Shown here: positions 24,573 through 32,527 of the stretch, piece after piece
Layout: each line of letters begins with the position of its first letter
Position numbering within the stretch: the stretch's first letter is position 1
NCBI GenBank assembly: GCA_002050025.1
Contig: MVDB01000002.1
Location: 1 to 40,972, forward strand
DNA length: 40,972 bases
Origin: Desulfobacteraceae bacterium 4484_190.2
Lineage (GTDB): Bacteria; Desulfobacterota; DSM-4660; Desulfatiglandales; Desulfatiglandaceae
Reading direction: 5' to 3'
Translations under genes and position numbers: made by a program
The notes under the pieces: model-generated
The model's database searches: none
What the model saw: only the letters and a program-made list of their open reading frames with translations
What the model was told of the DNA's origin: nothing

Positions 24573-25868
24573 ATGAAAGAATACAATAAAGAAGAGCTTA
24601 TTTCGAAATACAAAGAATATCTAATGCCCACAGTTCACACGAGTTTTAGTGAACCATTGTGCCTTGAAAGAGGAGAGGGCGAATTCCTGTACGATGTGGA
24701 CGGAAACAGGTACCTTGATTTTTATACAGGTATAATGGTCGTAATATCAGGACATTGCAATGCAAAGGTAACAGAAGCGGTTTCCGATCAGATACAAAAA
24801 ATTCAGCATTCCACATCATTTTTTATAAACCGCCCTGTGGTTGAACTGGCTGAGAAATTAGCAAAAATTACGCCTGGGAAACTCAAACAATCCTTTTTTG
24901 TTAATTCAGGTTCCGAAGCAGTGGAGGGAGCCATAAATCTTGCACAGATATATACCAAAAACAACACTGTTATTGGGTTACAGCATGGTTATCACGGCCG
25001 CACTGTGTTAACAAAAGCCCTGACTGCTATTTCAGCGTGGAGGCAAGGTGCGACAAATATTTCGGACATAAGATATACTACAAGCGCCTATTGCTACAGA
25101 TGCCCCTTTAATGCCACTCCGGAGAATTGCGATGTGGTATGTGCAAATTATCTTAACGAAGTTATCCAGACTCAAACATCCGGCGAGATAGCCTGTGTCG
25201 TGGCTGAACCAATACAGGGAGTAGGCGGGTTAATTACCCCTCCAAAAGACTATTTTAAAATATTGACTGAGATTACCAAAAGGTATGGGGGGCTTTTGGT
25301 TATTGATGAAGTTCAAACGGGGTTCGGGAGAACAGGCGGCAAAATGTTTGCCATAGAACACTATGGGGTTGAGCCTGATATTATGACTATGGCTAAAGGG
25401 TTGGCAAACGGCTTTGCAATAGGGGCATTTATTTCAGAGCAAGAAATAGCGTCATGTTTTGAAGGGCCGTCAGTTTCAACTTTTGGAGGCAATCCTGTGT
25501 CTGCCGCTGCTGCTGTTGCCAATATCGAGTACATAGAAGAAAATGACATTCTGACTAATTCAGAGCGTATGGGAGCAATACTCAAGGAGAAATTGTTACA
25601 GCTTAAAGAAAAATACAGCATAATAGGTGATGTGAGGGGCAGAGGGCTTTACTGGGGATTGGAACTTGTGAAGGACAAAAAGACCAAGGAGCCAGCCTGG
25701 GAAGAAGCAGAGAGGATGACGCAGTTATGTAAAGATGAAGGTTTAATAATAGGCCAGTCCGGAAGCTGGTTCCATGTTCTCAGGCTTGGTCCAGCATTGA
25801 ATATCACAGAGGATAGAATTGAGGAAGGCATAGAGATGCTGGACCTCGCTTTTTCCAGACTAAAATAG
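24573..25868 (+). CDS. class III (omega-amino acid) PLP aminotransferase
   Basis: PLP enzyme of the GABA/ornithine/beta-alanine/AGXT2 type, 431 residues, moving an omega or alpha amino group to a keto acid. PLP site: NSGSEAVEGA (phosphate), GYHGRT, D245 in VIDEVQTGFGRTG, and the Schiff-base lysine K275 in MTMAKGLANGF. A four-cysteine stretch (C174, C177, C186, C190) is shared with the AGXT2/diaminobutyrate-like subgroup. GGGAGGTG precedes the ATG. Located after UbiD and before the second transporter, consistent with handling an omega-amino acid such as GABA, beta-alanine or 3-aminoisobutyrate; the semialdehyde could go to the AOR or Fe-ADH at 11793-14829. Confidence 0.9.
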   Translation: MKEYNKEELISKYKEYLMPTVHTSFSEPLCLERGEGEFLYDVDGNRYLDFYTGIMVVISGHCNAKVTEAVSDQIQKIQHSTSFFINRPVVELAEKLAKITPGKLKQSFFVNSGSEAVEGAINLAQIYTKNNTVIGLQHGYHGRTVLTKALTAISAWRQGATNISDIRYTTSAYCYRCPFNATPENCDVVCANYLNEVIQTQTSGEIACVVAEPIQGVGGLITPPKDYFKILTEITKRYGGLLVIDEVQTGFGRTGGKMFAIEHYGVEPDIMTMAKGLANGFAIGAFISEQEIASCFEGPSVSTFGGNPVSAAAAVANIEYIEENDILTNSERMGAILKEKLLQLKEKYSIIGDVRGRGLYWGLELVKDKKTKEPAWEEAERMTQLCKDEGLIIGQSGSWFHVLRLGPALNITEDRIEEGIEMLDLAFSRLK

Positions 25869-25892
25869 GATGAGGAATATTATGAAAACGAA

Positions 25893-26121
25893 CCGAAAAT
25901 TTTCGACCTATGCGGTTAGGTGTAACTCAATGAAATTTATGATGTCGTAGGGTGGGTTAAGCGTTCATAATCCGATGAGTTTCGCTAATTACCATAGCTA
26001 ACATATTGTGGGAAGTATGCAAAATAAGGTTAAAACAGGGAAACCCACCATTCTTTTGGCTCTCAACCCATCCTACAAGGAGAGTAAAAAATCTAACCGC
26101 ACAGATCGAAAAATTTTGGGA
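25893..26121. repeat. 229-bp element with nested inverted repeats
   Basis: Outer arms at 25893-25919 (CCGAAAATTTTCGACC... to GGTTAG) and 26094-26121 are reverse complements with a few mismatches. Inside, GTAGGGTGGGTT (25948-25959) pairs with AACCCATCCTAC (26066-26077). No protein inside. This is the only content of the spacer between the aminotransferase and the permuted binding protein, apart from the sequence described at 26131. It could fold into one large cruciform and has the form of a MITE. Confidence 0.6.
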
Positions 26122-26130
26122 TAGAGGGAA

Positions 26131-26162
26131 AGGAGGTGAATTTTTGGTTAAGGTTTGTTAAG
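26131..26162 (+). other. strong ribosome-binding site followed by a five-codon frame
   Basis: AAGGAGGTGA (26131-26140) is a full complement to the 16S rRNA tail, but no gene uses it. A TTG five bases on opens only TTG GTT AAG GTT TGT TAA. It is either a leftover ribosome-binding site of a lost gene or a tiny leader. The real binding-protein start has its own GGAGGT at 26213-26218. Confidence 0.25.
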
Positions 26163-26224
26163 TAGTGCGTGAATGTTTGAGGTATTTGTCAAAGATGAAA
26201 ACATAAAATTATGGAGGTTAAAAG

Positions 26225-27958
26225 ATGAGATCAAAAAAGCCGGGTATATGCTTAGCACTTGTATTTGCATTTGTAATGCTGTTCTCCATTTTGGGGCACA
26301 CTCCACAGGCTGATGCTTATAAGGGATTAATCCTCCCCAGCGGAGAAAAGATGGCGCCTATGGAGCTTCTTACATTGACCCCAGGTGCGGACCCAACATT
26401 AAACCAGGAAGCTGTGTTTGTTGCAGAGTGGTGGAAAAAGATCGGGATACCAGTAGCAGCAAAGGCAATGGAGAAGGGTGCTCTTGTTAAGAAAATATTC
26501 TGGGGCAGAGACTTTGATGCAACCCTCTGGTATATCGGTGGAGAAAGATTCCCTTCATATATGCAGTACTATTACAGCGCAGCTGAAATATATGAGTACG
26601 GGTGGAACTTCATGCAGTATAAAAACCCCAAGTATGACCAACTGGCTTCTGATTGGCTTACAATGCTCGACCGGGTAAAAGCACAGAGCAGGGCCTTTAA
26701 TCTTCAGAAGATAATAGCTGGTGAAAACCCACAGATACCTCTTATCAGTGACACACAACTCACTGCATATAATAATAAGAGGTGGAAAAACTGGATAAAT
26801 CAATATGGTGGTATTCATACTTTTGATTCCATATGTTCCATTGATCCGGCAGGTGGAGATACAGCAAAGGATATACTCAAGATAGGGCTTTTAAAGGAGC
26901 CGGACACTTTAAATCCTCTGGGTACAGGATTCACGGAGACCTGGAGCATAATCAAGAATATATACTGTGGAGGAATGTGGAACCAACCAACAGCCCTGTA
27001 TAGAACCGCTCCTGGGAGTGGCAAAATTATTCCTTTTCTTGCGGACGGCGATTTAAGGTACGACGACGCAGCGAATACAGCAATCGTAAAGCTGAAGAAG
27101 GGAATAAAATGGCATGATGGAACAGAACTTACGGCTGCAGACATCAAGTTTACCGTAGACCTCATAAAAGAATTTAAGGTGCCAAACTATAAGGATTGTG
27201 TGGATATTATAGATAAAGTTGAAGCCCTGGACGATTATACACTCAAATATTATCTAACAAAAAAGAATGTCAACTTTTACAACAAAACCATGATGATGAT
27301 AATATTACAGAAACAAAAATGGTCTACTATTGCCCAGGAAGCAAAAAAACAGAAAGATCCAACTAAATATATAACCCAGTATCAGATTAAAAACCCCATG
27401 GGGGCCGGCCCTTTCAAGTTTGTTGACTGGAAAAAAGGATCATATATCCTGCTTGATAAAAACTCCGATTGGTTTTTCAAGGACTACACTATGCCCATGG
27501 GAACAGGCACATTGAAGTTTGACTTAAAAGTGGATAAGATCCTTTTCAAAATCTATGCATCTAAGGAATTAAGAACCTTAGCGCTGAAGAATGGTGATAT
27601 AGACATCTGTACAATTGAGATTGCCAGTAAAGATGATTTCCAGGCAAACAAAAAAATGACGATCGTAGAGTGGGGCAATGACTGGACAGATTTCATAGGG
27701 TTCAACTGCTCAAAAGCACCTTTCAATGATCCTGCATTTAGAAAAGCGCTGCATTACCTGATTGACAAAAAGTTCTTCGTAAAGAAACTGCAACAGGGAT
27801 ATGCTGTACCACAGTATTCTGTAATACCGGCAGTGAATCGATTCTGGTCCGATCCTAATTGCCCAACATACGGCGCAGGATGGAGCATGGAAAAGAGGTT
27901 TAATAAAGCTGTCCAGATACTAAAGGAAGCGGGATATACCTGGGAAAGCGAAAATTAA
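26225..27958 (+). CDS. circularly permuted ABC family-5 solute-binding protein (module B)
   Basis: Periplasmic receptor for transporter module B, 577 residues. ATG 26225 has GGAGGT 6 bases upstream. A signal peptide (residues 1-31, ending PQADA) is followed by residues 32-207, which match the C-terminal third of the canonical paralogue (16277-18037): FVAEWWKKIGI, YYSAAEIYEYGWNFM, NPQIPLISD, WINQYGGIHTFDSICSID. A linker PAGGDTAKD (208-216) then leads into the normal mature N-terminus ILKIGLLKEPDTLNPLG. This continues through KLKKGIKWHDGTELTAADI and NPMGAGPFKF and stops right after VQILKEAGYTWESEN, where the canonical chain would enter the C-terminal third. All parts are present once, in swapped order, in one open frame. 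Ligand unknown; it probably still binds the same class of ligand. Confidence 0.9.
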   Translation: MRSKKPGICLALVFAFVMLFSILGHTPQADAYKGLILPSGEKMAPMELLTLTPGADPTLNQEAVFVAEWWKKIGIPVAAKAMEKGALVKKIFWGRDFDATLWYIGGERFPSYMQYYYSAAEIYEYGWNFMQYKNPKYDQLASDWLTMLDRVKAQSRAFNLQKIIAGENPQIPLISDTQLTAYNNKRWKNWINQYGGIHTFDSICSIDPAGGDTAKDILKIGLLKEPDTLNPLGTGFTETWSIIKNIYCGGMWNQPTALYRTAPGSGKIIPFLADGDLRYDDAANTAIVKLKKGIKWHDGTELTAADIKFTVDLIKEFKVPNYKDCVDIIDKVEALDDYTLKYYLTKKNVNFYNKTMMMIILQKQKWSTIAQEAKKQKDPTKYITQYQIKNPMGAGPFKFVDWKKGSYILLDKNSDWFFKDYTMPMGTGTLKFDLKVDKILFKIYASKELRTLALKNGDIDICTIEIASKDDFQANKKMTIVEWGNDWTDFIGFNCSKAPFNDPAFRKALHYLIDKKFFVKKLQQGYAVPQYSVIPAVNRFWSDPNCPTYGAGWSMEKRFNKAVQILKEAGYTWESEN

Positions 27959-28040
27959 AAAACCATTCATTATTCGGGATTTGCGATGTATTGGATTTGA
28001 GCAAGAAAAAAGCTCTTGAACCCCAACCCGGACAAGCCGG

Positions 28041-28120
28041 AATTGAATATTGAAGATTTGTGGTATCGCTTCGCTCTGTCTTTTCTATTAAAATCGATAG
28101 AATTGCTTAAATATTCAATT
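28041..28120. repeat. 80-bp inverted repeat after the permuted binding-protein gene
   Basis: AATTGAATATT (28041-28051) and AATATTCAATT (28110-28120) are exact reverse complements flanking an AT-rich core. No coding content. First of several palindromic blocks in the 863-base gap 27959-28821 that separates the binding protein from its permease genes; between the named blocks nothing else could be recognised. Confidence 0.5.
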
Positions 28121-28465
28121 TGGCTATGGCATAAAGCATGTGCAAAAATGATGTGATTTCAATAAATAGGTACTAATATTGTACTGAATACGTCGCAAAT
28201 CCCCCCTAATTTTAAAATAGAAAACCCGGTCCTCGGGGTCTTCGATGGGCGTTGATTTCCATGGGGCAGGGTATAAACCTTCGCCTTTAGGCGGAATTGT
28301 CTTTAGCAGATAACTCTCCATGAATCTGGACGCCAAGAGTTAATGTTTTCCTACAAAATATAAAAATTTGATGTAGGGCGATGAAATGACCAATGCCGTT
28401 ATGCGCCAGAATTTCATACCATTACCGATTTCAAGTTCCGCCAGAAAAAATAGCTCAAAATATAA

Positions 28466-28530
28466 AATGGGAACAGTTATCGGAAAATCAGAGCCTAATT
28501 CATCAATTATACCTGATAACTGTTCCCATT
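28466..28530. repeat. perfect 16-bp inverted repeat with 33-base loop
   Basis: AATGGGAACAGTTATC (28466-28481) and GATAACTGTTCCCATT (28515-28530) are perfect complements. This is long for a terminator, has no T-tract after it, and looks like a transposable-element end pair or RNA structure. It lies about 290 bases before the module B permease gene. Confidence 0.6.
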
Positions 28531-28706
28531 CAACCGCTTAACAAAAAACATTTATCTTCGCAGTCGTTACTAATAAAAAATGCAGTCATTTCAGCTACAA
28601 AAGCTTTGAGAGATCCGGACAGACCCAAAAATCAGCCAGATGAACCCGGGCATTGTGCGTTTAGGCTAAACCAGAAAAACTTGATGAAAAAATTTCTTAG
28701 CTTCAG

Positions 28707-28786
28707 TCGGATTAATCCGAAAAGTTTAGATGACTTCAGTCTTAACGGGCGTTCACGCCCACAACAATCTACCGGCTTCAGCCGGT
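28707..28786. repeat. cluster of three small palindromes (REP-like)
   Basis: TCGGATTAATCCGA (28707-28720), GGGCGTTCACGCCC (28747-28760) and ACCGGCTTCAGCCGGT (28771-28786) follow each other, each at or near a CTTCAG word (28701, 28734, 28776). Such spaced palindromes are typical of REP/BIME elements. They end 35 bases before the permease ATG, so they are in the leader of the module B permease mRNA. Confidence 0.55.
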
Positions 28787-28821
28787 AAGTCATTGAACAT
28801 TTATGTAGGATAGTAAAACAA

Positions 28822-29790
28822 ATGGGAAAATACATAATAGGCAGGATTATACAGATTATAATCACGTTTTTCATCGTGATGAGTATAATATTCCTCCTGT
28901 TCAGGATTATACCCAGCGATCCAAGTTCTTTTCTTTTAACTCCCTCAATGACGGCAGAAGCGAAAGAAACCATAAGAAAACAGTTCGGGCTCGATGAGCC
29001 GATTGCAGTTCAGTATTTCATTTATCTGAAGAACTTCGTTCATGGAAATTTCGGGACTTCGTTTTACAGTGGCAGACCAGTAATGAGTATCATAATGGAG
29101 AGGATGTTGAATTCCATTTTACTCATCACCACAGCTGTAATCATTGCTTATATCATTGGGGTTTCTATAGGAAAAGCAATAGCATGGAAAAGAGGAAGCA
29201 AGACAGAAAAATTTTTTGTGATCCTGGGGCTATGGTTTTATACCACCTTCACACCATGGCTTGGCATTATGTTTTTGTGGATATTCTCATTTAAGCTGAA
29301 GTTGTTTCCTCTTGGTGGAATGATAACCCCCGAGAAGTGGATTCTCGATCCTTCACTCATGGAAAAGATATGTGATATGGGGTATCACCTGATTCTTCCC
29401 CTGGTAACATATGTGCTCCTCTGGTTTGGAGGCTATATGCTTTTAATGAGAAACAGCATGCTTGAGACATTGAAAGAGGACTACATAGTTACTGCCAGGG
29501 CGAAGGGGTTAAAGGAAAAGGTGATCAAGAATAAGCATGCAGCGCGAAATGCAATGCTTCCAATCGTTACTGCATTTGCCATAAGTGTCTCGTTTTCAAT
29601 TGGAGGGGCGGTTTTGATCGAGACAATCTTTTCATGGCCAGGCATCGGGAGGACAATAGTAGAAGCAACACTTAGGCAGGATTACCCTCTTGTGCAGGGG
29701 GCATTTGCAGTTATTACGCTGGTCGTACTGTTAGCTAATTTTGTAGCTGATATAGCTTACGCGTATCTGGATCCGAGGATATCTTACTGA
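28822..29790 (+). CDS. dppB: peptide/nickel-type ABC permease, DppB/OppB family (module B)
   Basis: Inner-membrane permease (322 residues) starting MGKYIIGRIIQIIITFF. Same order of features as the module A protein: RIIPSDPSSF, FGLDEPIAVQYFIYL, HGNFGTSF, WKRGSKTEKFF, GGMITPEKWI, and the EAA loop RAKGLKEKVIKNKHAARNA. It ends AYLDPRISY. Codons are more AT-rich (many ATA, AGA, AAA) than in module A, so the two modules are not a recent duplication. It is separated from its presumed binding protein by an 863-base repeat-filled gap. Confidence 0.92.
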   Translation: MGKYIIGRIIQIIITFFIVMSIIFLLFRIIPSDPSSFLLTPSMTAEAKETIRKQFGLDEPIAVQYFIYLKNFVHGNFGTSFYSGRPVMSIIMERMLNSILLITTAVIIAYIIGVSIGKAIAWKRGSKTEKFFVILGLWFYTTFTPWLGIMFLWIFSFKLKLFPLGGMITPEKWILDPSLMEKICDMGYHLILPLVTYVLLWFGGYMLLMRNSMLETLKEDYIVTARAKGLKEKVIKNKHAARNAMLPIVTAFAISVSFSIGGAVLIETIFSWPGIGRTIVEATLRQDYPLVQGAFAVITLVVLLANFVADIAYAYLDPRISY

Positions 29791-29818
29791 TGAAATTGGC
29801 TCTATATTGTTTAAGTAA

Positions 29819-30712
29819 ATGAAAAAAATAGAAAACAAGAAAGCAAGCCAAATCAGGCAGATTTGGGCTTTAGTAAGGAAGAGTACGTTCATAAAGCTGG
29901 GCGTGTCTATAATGATACTGTTTGGAATCATGGCTGTTTTTTCTCCCATATGGATACACATAAACCCGGAGGTATATGACCCAATAATTGGTGCGGATCC
30001 CAATGTGCACGGCTCTGTCGGGCCTTCCTTGCAACACCCCCTGGGTACTGATGATATAGGCAAGGATCTGTTTTCTCAATTGCTCAGGGGATCACAGGTG
30101 GCCTTTATGCTCGGAATGATGGTTTCAGTGTTTTCAACAATTATAGGAGCCGCCATAGGTCTTATTGCAGGATATTATGGGAAAATATGGGATACACTTT
30201 TAATGAGACTTGCGGACATTATCTTGACTCTTCCAAGACTTCCTCTGCTCATCGTTATATCAGGTATTTTTGGCACACAGAGCAATTGGATAATACTTCT
30301 CATACTCTCCCTTACATTCTGGCCGATAATATCCAGGGTCATCAGGGCTCAGACTTTGTCATTAAGAGAAAGACCGTTTATAGAGTCTGCAAGGGTTTCT
30401 GGTGTCGGCAACACAAGGATAATTGTAAAACATCTGGCGCCGAATGTGCTTCCGATAGCATTCTATTATCTAACAGTTACTGTTACAGGTGCAATTCTTG
30501 TTGAAGCAGGGCTAAGTTTTCTTGGATTTGGAGATCCGTCGAACATGAGCTGGGGAATGATGCTTCAATGGTGTTTTGTAAAAGGATATGTTTTTAAAGC
30601 CCCATATTGGATGATTCCTCCGGGGTTGTGTATCTCGCTTCTTGCCTTCTCCTTTTATCTAATAGGCGTTGGATTGGAAGAGATGGTTAATCCCAGGCTG
30701 AAGAAAAGATGA
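29819..30712 (+). CDS. dppC: peptide/nickel-type ABC permease, DppC/OppC family (module B)
   Basis: Second permease, 297 residues, the same length as its module A counterpart. HPLGTDDIGKDLFSQLL and the EAA loop SLRERPFIESARVSGVGNTRI are present, and it ends EEMVNPRLKKR. The N-terminal cytoplasmic stretch is lysine-rich (MKKIENKKASQIRQIW). Start ATG at 29819 has no strong Shine-Dalgarno (AAGTAA before it). It is 4 bases upstream of the next gene. Confidence 0.92.
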   Translation: MKKIENKKASQIRQIWALVRKSTFIKLGVSIMILFGIMAVFSPIWIHINPEVYDPIIGADPNVHGSVGPSLQHPLGTDDIGKDLFSQLLRGSQVAFMLGMMVSVFSTIIGAAIGLIAGYYGKIWDTLLMRLADIILTLPRLPLLIVISGIFGTQSNWIILLILSLTFWPIISRVIRAQTLSLRERPFIESARVSGVGNTRIIVKHLAPNVLPIAFYYLTVTVTGAILVEAGLSFLGFGDPSNMSWGMMLQWCFVKGYVFKAPYWMIPPGLCISLLAFSFYLIGVGLEEMVNPRLKKR

Positions 30713-30716
30713 GCAT

Positions 30717-31673
30717 ATGGATACGGTACTTGAAATAAAAAACCTTGGAATGTCTTATGATACTACTGAGGGTTCTGTCAGTGCTGTGGATAATGTTTCC
30801 TTCAGGATTATGAACGGGGAGGCTATGGGGCTTGTTGGGGAGAGTGGATGCGGGAAAACTTCTCTGGGAATGTGTATTATGAAACTTCTGCCGGAGAACG
30901 CAAAAATAACCAATGGCGAGATAATTTTTGACGGGGAGGATATAGTTCCGAAGACAGAAGATGAAATGAGGATGATAAGGTGGAAAGGGGTCTCTATGAT
31001 ATTCCAGGCGGCCATGAATGCCTTAAATCCGGTTTATAAGGTAGGAGATCAGATCATAGAGGCCATAGTGGCCCATGAGAATATAAAAAAGGAAGAAGCA
31101 AGAGAGAAGGTCCGCGAACTATACAAACTGGTAGGTCTTTCTCCGGAAAGAATGGAAAACTATCCCCACGAGTATAGCGGCGGAATGAGACAAAGGGCAA
31201 TAATAGCGATGGCACTGGCATGTGACCCAAAATTTATTATTGCAGATGAGCCCACAACGGCCCTGGATGTCATCGTACAGGATGAAATAATAGATGAGAT
31301 AAAAAACATCCAGAAGAAACTCAACATGATCATGATGTATATTTCCCATGATATATCTGTGATAGCGGAAACCTGTGATAAAATAGGCGTGATGTATGCA
31401 GGGAATTTCATTGAATATGCGGATACCTTTGCCTTATTTGACAACCCTCTCCATCCGTATACAAAGGCTCTGATGTCGTCTTTTCCGAGTATTGAGGGGC
31501 CAAAAAAAGAATTAAAGCCTGTGCCGGGAGAACCTCCAAATCTATTGAATCCACCAAGAGGGTGCAGGTTTTATCCCCGATGCAGTTATGCTGAGGAGAT
31601 TTGCAGAAACGAAAGACCAGAGTTCATTGAAAGTGAAAGCGGTCACTTTTTGGCATGTCACCGGGTGATCTGA
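30717..31673 (+). CDS. dppD: ABC transporter ATP-binding protein, DppD/OppD family (module B)
   Basis: ATPase of 318 residues. Walker A GESGCGKTS, Q-loop MIFQAAMNALNPV, signature YSGGMRQR, Walker B FIIADEPTTALD, switch MYISHDISVI. C-terminal extension with CRFYPRCSYAEEIC and a final ACHRVI, as in OppD-type proteins. Unlike the module A copy it keeps the standard DEPTTALD. The stop codon shares a base with the ATG of the following gene (TGATG). Confidence 0.93.
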   Translation: MDTVLEIKNLGMSYDTTEGSVSAVDNVSFRIMNGEAMGLVGESGCGKTSLGMCIMKLLPENAKITNGEIIFDGEDIVPKTEDEMRMIRWKGVSMIFQAAMNALNPVYKVGDQIIEAIVAHENIKKEEAREKVRELYKLVGLSPERMENYPHEYSGGMRQRAIIAMALACDPKFIIADEPTTALDVIVQDEIIDEIKNIQKKLNMIMMYISHDISVIAETCDKIGVMYAGNFIEYADTFALFDNPLHPYTKALMSSFPSIEGPKKELKPVPGEPPNLLNPPRGCRFYPRCSYAEEICRNERPEFIESESGHFLACHRVI

Positions 31674-32497
31674 TGGAAATGTTAAATATTGAACATCTAA
31701 CGAAACTTTTCCCTTTAAAGAAGAAGTTGTTTTCAAGAGACCAACAGTATGTTCATGCTGTAGATGACATAAGTTTTAAAATAGAGAAAGGGAAAATATT
31801 GGGGCTGGTTGGTGAGAGTGGGTGTGGAAAAACGACAACAGCGAAATTGTTAGTAAGGCTATTGAAGCCTACAAGCGGGAAGATATATATTGGGGGTGAA
31901 GATATAGCAGGCCTGAAGGAAGAGAACTTAAAGAAATTCAGGAAAAATATCCAGATGATATTTCAGGACCCATACGAGTCGTTGAATCCGAGACTTACAA
32001 TTCATAGCACCATTGCGGAACCTTTGATAGCTCAAGGATTGTATAATTTAGAAAAGATTCATGATGCGCTGGAGGTTGTTGGATTAAAGCCACCAGAAGG
32101 ATTTTTATACCGTTATCCTCATGAGCTGTCAGGAGGGCAAAGGCAGAGGGTTGCAATAGCAAGAGCCCTGGTTATCGACCCGATCTTTGTAGTGGCAGAC
32201 GAACCGACTTCCATGCTGGACGTTTCAATAAGGGCAGGTGTTTTGAACCTCATGCTGGCGTTGAGGAAAAGTTTCGATCTAACAGTCCTTTTTGTAACTC
32301 ACGATCTGGCCGTAGCGAGATATATGTGTGACGATATTGCGGTCATGCACAATGGAAAGATAGTTGAAACAGGAAATGCAGAAGAGGTCATTAGAAACCC
32401 GAAGCATTCGTATACAAAAGCCTTGTTATCTGCGGTGCCTATACCTGATCCCAGGGCTAAAAGAGAGAGGATAAGAATCAGGGGAAAAGTTGTGTAG
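31673..32497 (+). CDS. dppF: ABC transporter ATP-binding protein, DppF/OppF family (module B)
   Basis: ATPase with Walker A GESGCGKTT, Q-loop MIFQDPYESLNPRLT, signature LSGGQRQR, Walker B VVADEPTSMLD and switch TVLFVTHDLAVARYM. The start at 31673 (TGATG overlap with the previous stop) is preferred over 31655. The 274-residue chain ends soon after SAVPIPDPRAKRERIRIRGKVV. It therefore lacks the last 45-50 residues with the cysteine-rich oligopeptide-transporter extension present in the module A copy, a shorter but otherwise intact form. Confidence 0.92.
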   Translation: MEMLNIEHLTKLFPLKKKLFSRDQQYVHAVDDISFKIEKGKILGLVGESGCGKTTTAKLLVRLLKPTSGKIYIGGEDIAGLKEENLKKFRKNIQMIFQDPYESLNPRLTIHSTIAEPLIAQGLYNLEKIHDALEVVGLKPPEGFLYRYPHELSGGQRQRVAIARALVIDPIFVVADEPTSMLDVSIRAGVLNLMLALRKSFDLTVLFVTHDLAVARYMCDDIAVMHNGKIVETGNAEEVIRNPKHSYTKALLSAVPIPDPRAKRERIRIRGKVV

Positions 32498-32527
32498 GAT
32501 TTTTGATTTGCAAACAAGGGTATTCGT

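Noticed and set aside
26225-27958. Reading the module B receptor as two truncated or fused genes
   Set aside because: There is one start, one signal peptide, one stop, an uninterrupted frame and every family segment exactly once; permutation explains it better.
28393-28788. 131-codon open frame between the permuted receptor and dppB
   Set aside because: It runs through several palindromic repeats, including a perfect 16-bp inverted repeat, has no ribosome-binding site and no family pattern; more likely chance.
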